NCBI GenBank assembly: GCA_965153455.1
Contig: OZ234495.1
Coordinates: 20,580,875 to 20,644,874, forward strand
Source of the DNA: Sphagnum compactum
Taxonomy: Eukaryota; Bryophyta; Sphagnopsida; Sphagnales
Direction of reading: 5' to 3'
Length of the DNA: 64,000 bases
The first letter of the stretch is position 1, and every line of letters begins with the position of its first letter. The notes below the pieces were generated by a model. It was not told the origin of the DNA. It ran no database searches and was given only the letters and a program-made list of their open reading frames with translations. The translations under genes and the position numbers were made by a program. Shown here piece by piece: positions 23,797 through 34,250 of the stretch.

Positions 23797-25934
23797 TCAA
23801 CAAACCTTTGCTACCTTGCGAAACTCTTTCTGAAGGGTTACAGGGCATTGCATTTCTTGCCAGTTAATTGGGACCATAGCCACCCCTGGTTCACACAATA
23901 ATCATGTCATTAGGATATGGTAGTTCAGTTGGCTGGAAAAGTGTGGAGCTCAGTGACAAAAGAGTGCAACAAACAGAAAACCCATTTAGAGTAGATAACC
24001 CTAAACCCTAAAAGCCATTTACAGTGTATAGCCCTGAACCCAAAGCCCAAAAACCCTATATTATAATGGAAAACTCTAAACCCTAAACCCCAAGTTCCAG
24101 TAGATAATGAATCAGGTTGAAAGAGATGAATTACCAGCATCACTGGTTGCAGAAACAACACCCAATTCATTCTTGGCAGTGGAGAGGTAGTAGGCTCGAG
24201 CATCCCCCAATGAGAGCTTTCAAAAATTGCTGAAGTTCAGGAACTCCTCCAAACCATGAACAACAATAAAAATGGTCTTGACCTTTAATAACATGAACAA
24301 TACATGAACACAGGGTTTAGGGTTTAGTTTGTTCATTGTAAAGCTACTACTTGAACTTCAGTACTTGACTGGAATCCAGAGCCATTTCCCAATCAGAGCA
24401 GTTTTCAAATACAAGGGAGACAGCAGGTGGTTGAGGCTATTTACAAAACATCTATACATATATCTGATAATGAAATCTGACTAGATTGAGATGGTGATTT
24501 TGATGAACCCTAAACCCTAAACCCTAATCCCTAATCTGCAATTCATTAAATGAGTGTAAGACCTTAAACATAAGAGCTTGAGTTATAAAACTTTGAGCAT
24601 GAGATCCTTAAGAGATGGAGTGTAGTAGAGAGGATACAACTTCAGCTCGTATGATATCACCAGAACGGAATGAAGTGTGCATATCCACCTTGTCGATTTC
24701 AGTTGACCGCACATCTTGCTGCCTGAACAGTACTGATCCACACACAATTATAATACCCAGCTGGACACTATGATACATAAAGAAATTGTAAACTACAAGA
24801 GGGGGATGATGATGCTGATTATGCAGTTGAAAGCTACTGAGAGATGACAAAAACTCTTACATGTCCAGATTACCATTGAGCAAGCAAAAGATGGCAAAGA
24901 ACAGAGGAGAGATTTGAAGTCCTCAATGAGATTAACATAGGAAACCTCAAATTGGACTGGAGAACTTTACCTGACTATGCCTCGAAAATTCTCTCTGACT
25001 GCTCTGGTTCCAACGCACAGAACATCTGCAACTGCCATTCGGGGTTGAACTTTTCTTATCTAGCAGCACACCATTTCACCCCAGCAGCAAAAGAGGGTCA
25101 CAATCTGAATTCTCTCTTCAACAAGAAGAAAAAAAAAAGATGCACACTGCACTGTACTGCTCTGCTTTTTGGGTTTATAGCATTGCATCATCATCTGCAC
25201 ACAGCATTTTCTTCCTACAATTGCAATTGCTGACTTCTGCTTTTTTGGGTTTTCAGGTTTCAAGGAAACAAAAGAAAGCACCAGAATCATCATAACACAA
25301 AAAAGTTCACATACCTTGGCTGTAACTACAACACCAGGCTCAGGTACTGCTCCTTGTTCCTCTTGTCTTCTTACCTCCACTGTTGGCCTCTATGAGCCCC
25401 ACAAAACAAAACAACAAACCAATAATCAAACAAACAAAAGCTATGTCAAAACCCTCCACACACACGTGTGTGTGAAGAAACAAACTCTCCACAGGTACAA
25501 CACAAACTCTCCATAGAGAAAGAGATGTGTATGGAGAAACAAACTCTTCACAGGTACAACACAAACTCTACACACAGAGAGATGTGTTTGGAGAAACAAA
25601 CTATGCAGAGGTACCCAAAAACTCTCTCCAGAAAGATATTTGTGTGAAGAACTCTCTCTTGACAGGTACAAACTCTTTCTCTCCAGAAATTTGGTATTGC
25701 GGAGAATTCTTGAGTGTGCTGCGAAGTGGTGGTGAGGAAGTACCTACTTACCTGATCTGCGGCATCTGGCGATGGTGGTATGATGTGTTGGAGACCAACA
25801 ACAGATGCTACCACTTTGTGATGCCAGGAGTAAGTCCCTTTGCCTGCCACAAAGTCCACTTCTCGCCCTATCACTTCTCCCGGCGTCCTACTCGTGTACT
25901 GCTGCTGCTCCTCATCGCTCTCATCATTCATCAT
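23797..25934 (-). CDS. CSL4: Exosome cap subunit CSL4 (EXOSC1), 6 exons, complete
   Basis: CSL4 is one of the three S1/KH cap proteins of the RNA exosome, which degrades and trims RNAs 3'-5' in nucleus and cytoplasm. Exons (minus): 25934-25752, 25389-25315, 25059-24971, 24722-24638, 24216-24135, 23885-23797. Frames join cleanly into 200 aa; human CSL4 is 195 aa. The N-terminal domain has TPGEVIG at residues 17-23. The S1 domain contains AVRENFRGIVR, QQDVRSTEIDKVDMH and SFRSGDIIRAEVLSLGDA, then LSTAKNELGVVSA. The C-terminus is MVPINWQEMQCP followed by EFRKVAKV, as in the animal protein. The ATG at 25934 has a second ATG directly after it. Telomere-like boxes lie upstream and in intron 4. It is divergent from the CCT7 pseudogene. 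No lesions. Confidence 0.95.
24506..24535. repeat. Short interstitial telomere-type repeat in CSL4 intron 4
   Basis: Three adjacent CCCTAAA units followed by two CCCTAAT units. Similar two-unit strings occur near 23470, 23992, 24075 and 24310. This is the Arabidopsis-type telomere heptamer. Confidence 0.9.
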
Positions 25935-26026
25935 CGTGTCTCTTCTGTCAGTGAGTGAGTCAGTTCCCCCCTTGTGCTGCTCCTTGCAAAACTAGGCGCC
26001 GAGATTTGTGAGAGGTTAGGTTTTCG

Positions 26027-26228
26027 AACCCTAAACCCTAAACTCTGAACGTCTCACAAATATAAAGGAGATTTGTTGTTGGGTGCATATGACAACAAGC
26101 TCCTGCTCATTTTTAAGCCCTTCACAGCAAACCCAATTGCAGAAAACACTCTTCTTCCGCTCTTGGTCGCAAAACCCAACTGTCGGGTTGTTGGGTTTTC
26201 AGGGAGCATTTTTAGGGTTTAGGGTTTA
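26027..26228 (-). promoter_or_regulatory. Telo-boxes upstream of CSL4
   Basis: AACCCTAAACCCTAAAC at 26027-26043 and TTTAGGGTTTAGGGTTTA at 26211-26228 lie 93-294 bp upstream of the CSL4 ATG. Telo-boxes (AAACCCTAA) are known near the start sites of plant genes for translation and RNA metabolism. CSL4 fits that class. Function here is inferred. Confidence 0.5.
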
Positions 26229-26606
26229 AAGGGGTTTGGAGGGTGTCTTTGGAAGAGGGGGGGCGAAAGAAACCTGATGGTCCTCTTATTCTTCCTCTTC
26301 TTCTTGGTTGCTTCTCGCGCGTCTCTCATCAGGAAGGAGAAATAAATCCTTGATCATCGTCTCCTCTTTCTAGAACGAAATGACAGCCATGCTGGTGGGT
26401 TCCTCTTGCATCGTTGCTGCTGCGTTTGTTGTTGCCAAGAAGAAGTGTCTTAAGCCTTCAGACTTCTTGGTGTTGTTCTTGGTTCCAGGGATTGCTTGTC
26501 GTTGGCCAGTGAACCTCAAAATCTTCAGCGCATTTCTGCATTCTCCGTTCTTGCAGCAGCAGCAGCTGCTGCTGCTGCTGCTGATCATGATGCTCCAGAG
26601 TTGAGG

Positions 26607-26730
26607 TTGAGACACTTCGTTTTCTGTGTAGAAGGCTTTAGATACTTCGTTTTCTCTGAAGAAGGAACTTGAGGTACTTGTTTTCTGCGAAGGAGGAGCT
26701 TGAGGTGGTTGGTTTCTGTAAAGAAGGAGC
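26607..26730. repeat. 31-bp minisatellite, four units
   Basis: Units start at 26607, 26638, 26669 and 26700. Each follows the pattern TTGAG.TACTT.GTTTTCTG..GAAGAAGGAGC, diverged at several positions but with constant length. 31 is not a multiple of three, so the open frames across it are probably not coding. A CAG/CTG trinucleotide patch precedes it at about 26555-26582. Confidence 0.9.
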
Positions 26731-26889
26731 TTGATGTCAGTGTTGCCATTTTTGCCATCGGAACATTCTTGCATTTTCTCTGGGGGTTTCGCGGTTGTTC
26801 CACGCCTGGAACGTTCGTGGGGCTCAATAAATCACTGTGGTTCGCTGAAATATGGGTTTGTGTGTTTGTGGTTTTTTGTGCAACAACAG

Positions 26890-28810
26890 CAACCTCAGAT
26901 TATTCTGTTGAAGGAGGGGACGGATACATCTGAAGGCAAGCCGTGGTTGACATGAATGCATGTCTTGCAGTAGTGGATGCAATGCTCACCACTCTGGGAC
27001 CCTGAGTAATGGACAATCTCATTCATGATGAAGAAGAAGACACCACCTCCTCCACCATCTCCAATGATGGTGCTACTATCATGAAGCTCCTCAACATTGT
27101 GCACCCTGCAGCCAACTGTGGTGTTCTTGACCTGAGAGTTTTTTGTGGGATGCAAAACTGTATGTGGAAGATGTTGTCCATCTGCAGCGCATAATACATG
27201 CATTCCACACAGCAGCAAATTGCTAGTGAACAAAGTGTGAGAGCTGGCAACACTGAAGGAAAGAGCTTAGAAGACAAGAAGTTGCTTGAGAAGTGTGCTG
27301 CAACCACATGAAGCTTGAAGCTTGTGGGTGTGAGAAAGAGTTTTTTGCAAAGATGGTGGTGGATGCTGTGATGGCACTTGGTGAAGCTAGCCACCTTGAC
27401 ATGATTGGAATCAAGAAGGTAAAAATCCTCCTTCGACTCCTCAATTCTCCAAGTCTCTTTTGAGATTCAGTTCTGATCTTTGAAGCTTTGCAAGGTCCAG
27501 TCTGGTATTGTAAAGGATTCTGTTAGTGGATTCTTCTTGGTTTTTTAGGTGCTATGATGTGAGATTTGTTTTTGGTGAGAGGTATGGTGGTGGAGTGTAT
27601 GGACAGGTTATTCCTGGGCAGCTATGTGAAAATACAGGTTTTGATGCAACTGATGTGCTTAGCAAGCTCTATCAAAAGCTTGGTCAACCTGCTTGCTTAC
27701 GTCCTCTATAGAGGCACCTTCTTGCTAGAGAGAGGAGAGATGGGGAGAAAGAAAAGCCATATAAATCTTGTGTTGGGTGACTACAAACTTTGAGCAAATA
27801 TTTCAGAGAGTGAGCACTTTGTGTTTGTTCATGCTGAAATACTGAAAAATCATGAGGCAGTCTGCACTGTTGTCCTTGTGCCCTTACTAACATTAGCACA
27901 TTTTCGTTCTATGCAGGGGATGGTGCTCTTTACAGAGTAGACATTAACACAGGAGGCATCATTGACGCATGCTAATTTTGTGTTGGAGCCCATGTTTTGT
28001 CATGAAGGTGCATAAGCTTCTCTCTCCATTTAAAAAACTCTAAAAGTTGTCATTCTGGTAGCAGTGATATTGTTTGTACTTCTGTAGTAGAGTGCTCTTC
28101 TAGAAGTCTCCAGCAACCATCAAGAGTTCAAGGATGGCCTGTTATCAAGGGCAGAGCTTTGTGCTAATCTTTAGTGTAAAAATCCATAGCTCTGGCATAC
28201 TACATGGGTTCTCCATGTAGCGCTCTTTCTTCGGCCCTCCCAGAACAAACAGTTGGTGTCATAGTACAGCTGGGTTGGAGGACATTATCCTCCTCATTCA
28301 CACCTAGCTGTCTCCATATTCCAATACATGTGATAACACTTTTGCCAGCATGCATTGGTTGTGATACCCCAGTGAAATGGGCAGAGCTCTGCACTAGTAG
28401 TTATTGTAGTTTGTGGCTTTGGTATGCCACAATTGGCTTTATGGGTTTTATGGGTTGCACAGATAAACACCATAAGAGCTGCAACAGAAGCAGCTTGCCT
28501 TGTTCTTAGTGTCGACAAGACTATCAAGAACCCCAAGGTCAAAACAAATGGTTTTTTTTTGGCTTTAAATTTGAACATAATTGCCACTATAGTGTTGCTG
28601 AGCATTGAAGTTTCTGTTACCGTTTCTGTTTGGTGGGTTCTTCATATGTGAAAGACTTTTGTTTCAGAGTCCAGATATGGGCTCTTATGGTTTAGTTCTT
28701 TGCTTTTTGTGTTGGTCACTGGGGTACTGAAACAGTTTCTTTTAAATTGTGGACAGTCTGAGGGTGCACAAGGTGAAGGTGCTGCAAATGCCATGGCTGG
28801 ATGAGGTCAG
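26890..28810 (+). pseudogene. CCT7: Pseudogene of chaperonin TRiC/CCT subunit eta (CCT7), introns retained
   Basis: CCT7 is one of eight subunits of the cytosolic TRiC/CCT folding chamber. Exon-like pieces in family order: 26890-27418 (PQIILLKEGTDTSEGKP, SNDGATIMKLL, EKEFFAKMVVDAVMALG), 27607-27690 (VIPGQLCENTGFDATDVL), 27917-28007 (VDINTGGI), 28463-28537 (AATEAACLVLSVDKTIKNPK) and 28757-28810 (EGAQGEGAANAMAG). Several pieces keep AG/GT borders, so this is a duplicated gene copy, not a processed one. Lesions include in-frame stops in the first piece (for example after LTTLGP), a deletion removing the ATP-binding GDGTT stretch, at least two frameshifts, and loss of the whole middle from about residue 200 to 430. 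It cannot make a working subunit. Confidence 0.92.
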
Positions 28811-29890
28811 GTGAGTATGGCAGTTGGGTGGGTATGGCAATGCATGGACGTGGGGGACGAGGCATGTGTTGACAGTAGACAATCTCACCTTTTTAATGAA
28901 ACTCTTGTGATCTGTGTCAAAGAATGCTCTAGTAATATCAGTTTTGGAGGTAATTTGGATTTCAGGTCTTATTTCTCTTCTTTTGGGGATCATGCATATG
29001 TGTCCTAAGCTCTAAACCCTAAGATGCCTTACATGGTAAAAATGCTCCATTACACTTCCATAAGTAACAGCAAATTAGGGCTTTAATGGCTTCTAGATGT
29101 CTTTTCAACTAGTGCTCACAAGCCATAAGTGCATTGCACCAACCTATGTCAGTTCAGGAAAAACCTGGTCTGGTTATCTCAGTCATCCTGAGCAGTACTC
29201 GATTATTGCAAACCCATCTAACCCATCTGTATTAAGAAACGCTTGTGCCAGATCATGCAGACTATCTTCCCCGCCAATAGGTGCTTGGGCTTGAGCTGCA
29301 AGGGTGACTCTGGTGCTGCTGAAACAGCATGCATGCTGGCTATCAGGCATGGTGCAATTTCCAGACAGGCCCCAATCACCTAATATTTTGAGGTTTTGAC
29401 TTCTGGAAGCTGTGTAGAAACCAGCCATCTCAATGTCAGTGAGATTATCTACACCACTGCCTATGGGCATCTGGAGTCTAAACTCTACAATATAACATCA
29501 GCAAGTCTGCTGCTACTCAGTTTAGGTAAGTGTTGGATCATGTACTGTTGAAGGGGAGAAAATAGAAACAACTTGGAAAACCCGTGTCCATTTCAGAGAT
29601 GCAGAGGAATGAATACAGTGTGCCTTCTGGCCCTTCACTAATCCAGGAACAATACAAAGATCACAACCACCTAACTATTACAGAACCAGGACATAAGCAA
29701 GGGATTCATGGCACCCAACAACCATATCAGATCTCACAATCTTGGTATTGGTAAATCCAACTGCATGTAAATAAAGAAGCATAACTCTTGCTTTGAATGA
29801 CAATAGGAACTCAGAAATTATATCTGCAAAAAATGAATACATGGCCCTACAGTAAGACCCTGGTAGTCTGGTCATTCCACAGAGATGACA
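28811..29890. other. Intergenic spacer, no gene recognised
   Basis: A 95-aa minus-strand frame (29470-29183) is open but has no domain that I can name and no supporting splice context. Two short segments near 28140 and 28378, starting GGCAGAGCT, look like diverged copies of one repeat inside the preceding pseudogene introns. Confidence 0.5.
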
Positions 29891-29899
29891 GCAGACAAT

Positions 29900-30500
29900 A
29901 AGACTGAACTTTGAATGTCTGCCAAGCAGTTCTTCACACACAGTGGGTGTGGTCGGGCTCCATGAGCTACTTCTATGGTTTCTGTTCAGTTTTTTCTCAT
30001 GTTCAATAGACTGATCTGTGATCAGTGGTGGCTAGCTAATTCCAGACTTCACTGAATCCAGCAATCCCACACAGAGTTGAACTTGAAGAGTTTAGAGATC
30101 TTTTGGCAAACTACTGAACTTTGAATGTCTGTCTTCCAGGCACTTCTCCTACACCTCTTCACCAAAGTTGTAGTTTGGAGATCCATGGGTTCTCTCATGT
30201 TCAATAGGCTGATCCTTGATGCATCTGAAGCTGGCTGGCCAATTCCAGACGTCACTGGACCCAGCAATCCCACAAGGGAGTTGCTGAACTGTATTAGCAA
30301 ACTCCTGAACTTTGAATGTCTGTCTTCCAAGCACACTTCTCCTAGTCTTCTTCACCAGAGATGTAGTTTGGAGATCCATCTCCGGTTCTTACTCCAGTTT
30401 TCTCTCAGTGTGCATAAACTGGTCTGAGCTGCATCAGAAGCTGACCAGCCAAATTCCGGAGTCCACTGGGGATCCAGCAATCCCACTGAGAAACTGAACT
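29900..30500. repeat. ~200-bp tandem repeat, three units
   Basis: Units open with CTGAACTTTGAATGTCTG at about 29904, 30114 and 30304. Each contains a GTAGTTTGGAGATCCAT block (weak in unit 1), GTTCAATAGNCTGATC, and CCAGCAATCCCAC near its end. Spacings are about 210 and 190 bp. The array lies just downstream of the inhibitor-3 stop codon. Confidence 0.85.
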
Positions 30501-30611
30501 GAAGAGTTTAGAGATCTATCTCCAGACTACTCAACCAAAGCTTCAGGAAACCCTAGTGCAAAGAAAGAGACATGCTTGAGCATCCTACCACGATGGTTTA
30601 GGGTTTGCCGT

Positions 30612-31049
30612 CTAGGATGTGGAGATGTCAGAAGCAGCTAATCCAGTTGATGTTGGTTCCTGGTCTGGCCGTTTTACAGCAGATATTTGATGGTCTTCAT
30701 CTTCATGGTGGTGGTGGTGATGGTGCTTCTTCTTGCCTTTGCCTTTGGCACCATCTTCTTCTGCTTCTTCTTCTTCTTCGTCGCTGCTGTCACTGATTTC
30801 GTCCTTGTGGAAGATACAGCATTTATTGGATTTCTTCTTATGCATGAGCTCGTTATCGACAGTGTCGGCTCGCCATCGCACTTTCTTCTTTTCTCGGCGA
30901 GCTGCTAATCTTAGCGTAACGGTCTCCTCATGAGGAGGAGGGACAACAACTACCACCTCGGAGGAGGAGGAGCTCGACTCTTGGACTTGCAACGTCTGTG
31001 TATCACTGCCTCCTCCTGTTCCTCGCATCATCATCATCATATGCGCCAT
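30612..31049 (-). CDS. INH3: Protein phosphatase 1 inhibitor-3 (PPP1R11/YPI1 family), single exon
   Basis: This family binds and inhibits protein phosphatase 1 in the nucleus; Arabidopsis INH3 and yeast YPI1 are members. The 145-aa product has the family core at about residues 44-82: TLRLAARREKKKVRW, then DTVDNELMHKKKSNKCCIFH. KVRW (56-59) is the PP1-docking RVxF-type motif and Cys77-Cys78 are conserved. An acidic stretch (SDSSDEEEEEAEEDG) and a run of seven histidines follow, as in other members. The N-terminus has five consecutive Met and Ser/Val runs; the ATG at 31049 is the first in frame. The last ~25 residues are not recognisable and may be lineage-specific. Two CCAAACCCTAAAA boxes lie ~540 and ~620 bp upstream. 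Confidence 0.9.
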   Translation of the reverse strand: MAHMMMMMRGTGGGSDTQTLQVQESSSSSSEVVVVVPPPHEETVTLRLAARREKKKVRWRADTVDNELMHKKKSNKCCIFHKDEISDSSDEEEEEAEEDGAKGKGKKKHHHHHHHEDEDHQISAVKRPDQEPTSTGLAASDISTS

Positions 31050-32604
31050 TCCTTAACCTTGCAGATCCGCGGATCTTCTGTCTCCCGCTACTCCCGGGAA
31101 GATTCTGAAAGCACTGCTACCATCACTTCTATTGGAAATCCTGAGACTGTTCACAGGCGACTATTCCGCTATACTCTTCTCGCATGCACGGCGCTAACTT
31201 CTTCTTTCTTGATTGTTTGCTGCTTTCTAGAACGTCAAACCACTGCAGCATCCTGCTGGTCGTGAAATCCTTGCTTGCTGCGGATGTGAGCTTCCCCTCA
31301 AGATTCACAGAGGAATAAAACGTGCGCTCTTCTCATCACCATCTCTGCTTACAAAGCACTGGCATCTTTATAAAAATCCAAACTAGCCGCCAACATACGA
31401 CCTCCCACACTCCCACACTTTGCCCCCGTGCACTCTCTCTTTCTCTCTTTCTCCCTCCCCAATCAACACCAAAAAACAAAAAAATTCAAAAAACAGCTTA
31501 TAAAGAAATAGAACACGACGGGCAAAAATGAAAACGCACAAAGAAATCCACTACACTATAGCAAAGATGACAACGACGACGAGCTCCAAACCCTAAAACC
31601 ACCAAAAGCAAAGACACGAGAACACCTTGCAAACGCAAAAGTGGCAGCGACGACGAGCTCCAAACCCTAAAACGGCCACACAAATCTACAGAATTCTAGA
31701 TACAAGACTGTGGTCAAATCTACAAAATTAGTGGAAATCCAGTCACTGGATGGTGGTGCCTATCTACGTTATTCCAGCAATATCACTCCTTCCTACAAGA
31801 ATTTACAGTTTTGGTAGATGTATATTCACCCTCAAAAGGCTTTTCTGCAGCCCTACCAGGGAGCTTCCAAGTTACAAGTTACAACCCAACCGCCCTCTTA
31901 TAGGCCTTGGATGAATTAACACCTACACCTGGTACCCTGGTAAAAAACCAGTGTTGGGCGATTTATTTGAATTTTTAAAGAACCGTGGATTCCGGTTCTT
32001 TAAATCTATCAAAATTTGAGATTCTTCAATTTCAGTTCTTTGAAAACAAAAATTCAGAATCAAAGAACCGTCAAATCTTCGATTATTTTAATTTTCGAAA
32101 AAGAACCTGTGATTTTCATGAAAGAACCGGTGAAGAATTGATGGGTTTCTGGCTGGTGATTTTACTTTTTTTCAATTTCCAGAACCATGGTTAGATAACA
32201 AAACAAGGTCTTTGATTTTTGAGAACCACGATTATGAACCCGAAGAACCCACTCTAATAACCAATGGGGCTCAGGGGGGTATCCCTATTTCTAATAACTG
32301 CCCAACAGTGGTAAAAACCTCAAAAGAAAATTTGATTTGTTTCTAAACACTCTGAATAGTATACAATCTTAAGCCTAAATTAGGGGACTCCAATTCCAAA
32401 TTTACAATTTCCCAGGATTTATGATTTCCATATGTAGGGAAAAGTTGAAATCTAGATAAAACAATTATGAATTATGTAGTAGAATTTTTAAAGGAAGTTA
32501 GAATTTTTGGAATTTTATGATTTTAAAAAAAGTTTGAGATTTGCAAATAGGTAGAATGTTTTGTTTGGGCACTTATGTGATAGAGTCACTTGAACTGACT
32601 TAGT
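31050..32604. other. Upstream region of inhibitor-3 and spacer
   Basis: A block containing GACGACGAGCTCCAAACC is duplicated at about 31574 and 31653. CT-rich leader-like text occupies 31425-31460. Family B repeat copy 2 lies at 32205-32310, preceded by text with several AAAGAACCG words, including a 9-bp hairpin at 31977-32001. No gene was recognised. Confidence 0.55.
32205..32310. repeat. Dispersed repeat family B, copy 2
   Basis: Same orientation and block order as 12436-12530, including TTTGAGAACCACGATTAT and ATTTCTAATAACTGCCCAA. Confidence 0.6.
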
Positions 32605-34244
32605 CTAGGATTTCTTTTTTCCTATGTTCGATTGTTAGTGGGATTTTGTTAAACCAAAACTATGTATGAATTGTTTATAATAAGCAGCCCTATTTTTTAG
32701 CGGTTAGTTATCAAATTATTGTTCCCTAACCTCACAACATTTTAGGGTTTTTAATAAATTAATACCAACACATGTGCATATATCCCATTCCATCTCCCCC
32801 AACAACCTCCATTGAATCAAATGTTATAATTAACACCCATGTACATAACACCAAAAATGTGGAAATATGTTTTTTAACACAAAAAAAAAGTCCAACTATT
32901 GGAATTTTTTTGACAATTAGCAAAAAAATATAAATTTAGAGCGGCTCATACAAAGGACATTTGTGAAAAAAGGTCGATTTTGAGTAATTCCTCTTGTTGA
33001 TGATGGCCAATGATCACAAAATCGAAAAAAAACCCCTAGGTCATATAGACTTGATGTCTCAAATTCAGAAAATCTTAAAATATAAAATCATTTTCAAAAA
33101 TTGTAAGATACAAACTTTGTGATATAATATCTTACAATTGAAAATAGATATTACAAACTATTTTTATGCAAATATCATGTTAATTATAAAAAAATGTGTT
33201 AAATGAGAAATTAGATTGTCATGGAATTGATATTAAAAGTTCATATTAAACTTCACGTGTTAAAAAATGTTTTGAAAACTTTTGAATTTCAACAATCAAA
33301 TGTTCAAAATAAGAACAATTTTGCAAAGCTAAAATTAGGGTTTCTCTTAATATAAATGATTGTTGATTGCACAAATATAAAGATGATAATAACCAACTAA
33401 TTTCAAATTCAAAAATCACACAATTGATTTGAATTTTTTTCGACCCATCTTTGTCTGATTGGATGTTGAGTTACATGTTGTTCAACAAATATAATAATTC
33501 AAAATTTGTATTTGCAAGTTTCAATGTGTTTATTTGTTTTGCATTGTGAACCACATGGATGCATTTATTTTTGTTCCACTGGCTTGATCAGTATCAAATC
33601 ATGTTCATTGTTTAGCAATATTAATTTTTAAAATTGTTCATCAATAGTAGCAGGTACCATTATAGTTATTTCATTTGTGATGTGATCAACAACAACGTAA
33701 TTTCTCCATAATATGATGCGTGCATGGTGAAAATATAATACAAATTTAGATAATTCTTGATTATTGTTAACATAAATGAAATGTACTATAAAATGAGCAT
33801 TTATTTCATAAAATCTAAAACCATAATTATTTCAGTGAACAATATGATTTATTTTGATGTATCGTCAAATTCTTTCTGTTTTACCCCCAATTTTATTGAT
33901 TTCACAAAAGTGGAGAATATTTTATGAAAAAAAAGTCTAAATTATTCTCTCTCAAAATAGTCAAAAAAAAATATTTGACACACAATTTGAACATCTAAAA
34001 ATCTGCAAACCTTTAACCATAAATTTTTAAAGAAAAATCTATATCCTAAAATACAAACTTGTGATATATGTCCAAAACTACAATTAAGAAAACATACTAA
34101 AAAACAATTTTTCCTAAGCATTTCCATTTTGAGGATTGGGCATGATTTTGTAGAATAATCCGAATAGTATCAAAAATATGAGAGGAAGCGTAAAATAGAT
34201 ATATCAGACAAAATACACCATCCTAGTGTTTGCAATACAATGAT

Positions 34245-34250
34245 TTTATT
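34245..34250 (-). promoter_or_regulatory. AATAAA overlapping the stop codon of DUF247 gene 1
   Basis: On the minus strand the stop TAA is followed directly by TAAA, so AATAAA begins inside the stop codon. The same arrangement is kept in DUF247 gene 2. If used, it would give a very short 3' UTR. Confidence 0.5.

Noticed and set aside
24506-24535. Telomere repeats as a sign of a chromosome end
   Set aside because: Only a few units, inside a gene intron, with normal genes on both sides.
26370-26774. 134-aa minus-strand frame with NEVSKAFYTENEVSQ-like repeats
   Set aside because: Generated by the 31-bp minisatellite and a CAG/CTG patch; 31 bp is not a codon multiple, so the peptide repeat is a by-product.
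31574-31680. Duplicated GACGACGAGCTCCAAACCC as a coding repeat
   Set aside because: Two copies only, no open frame with a recognised product; better read as duplicated upstream sequence with telo-box-like words.
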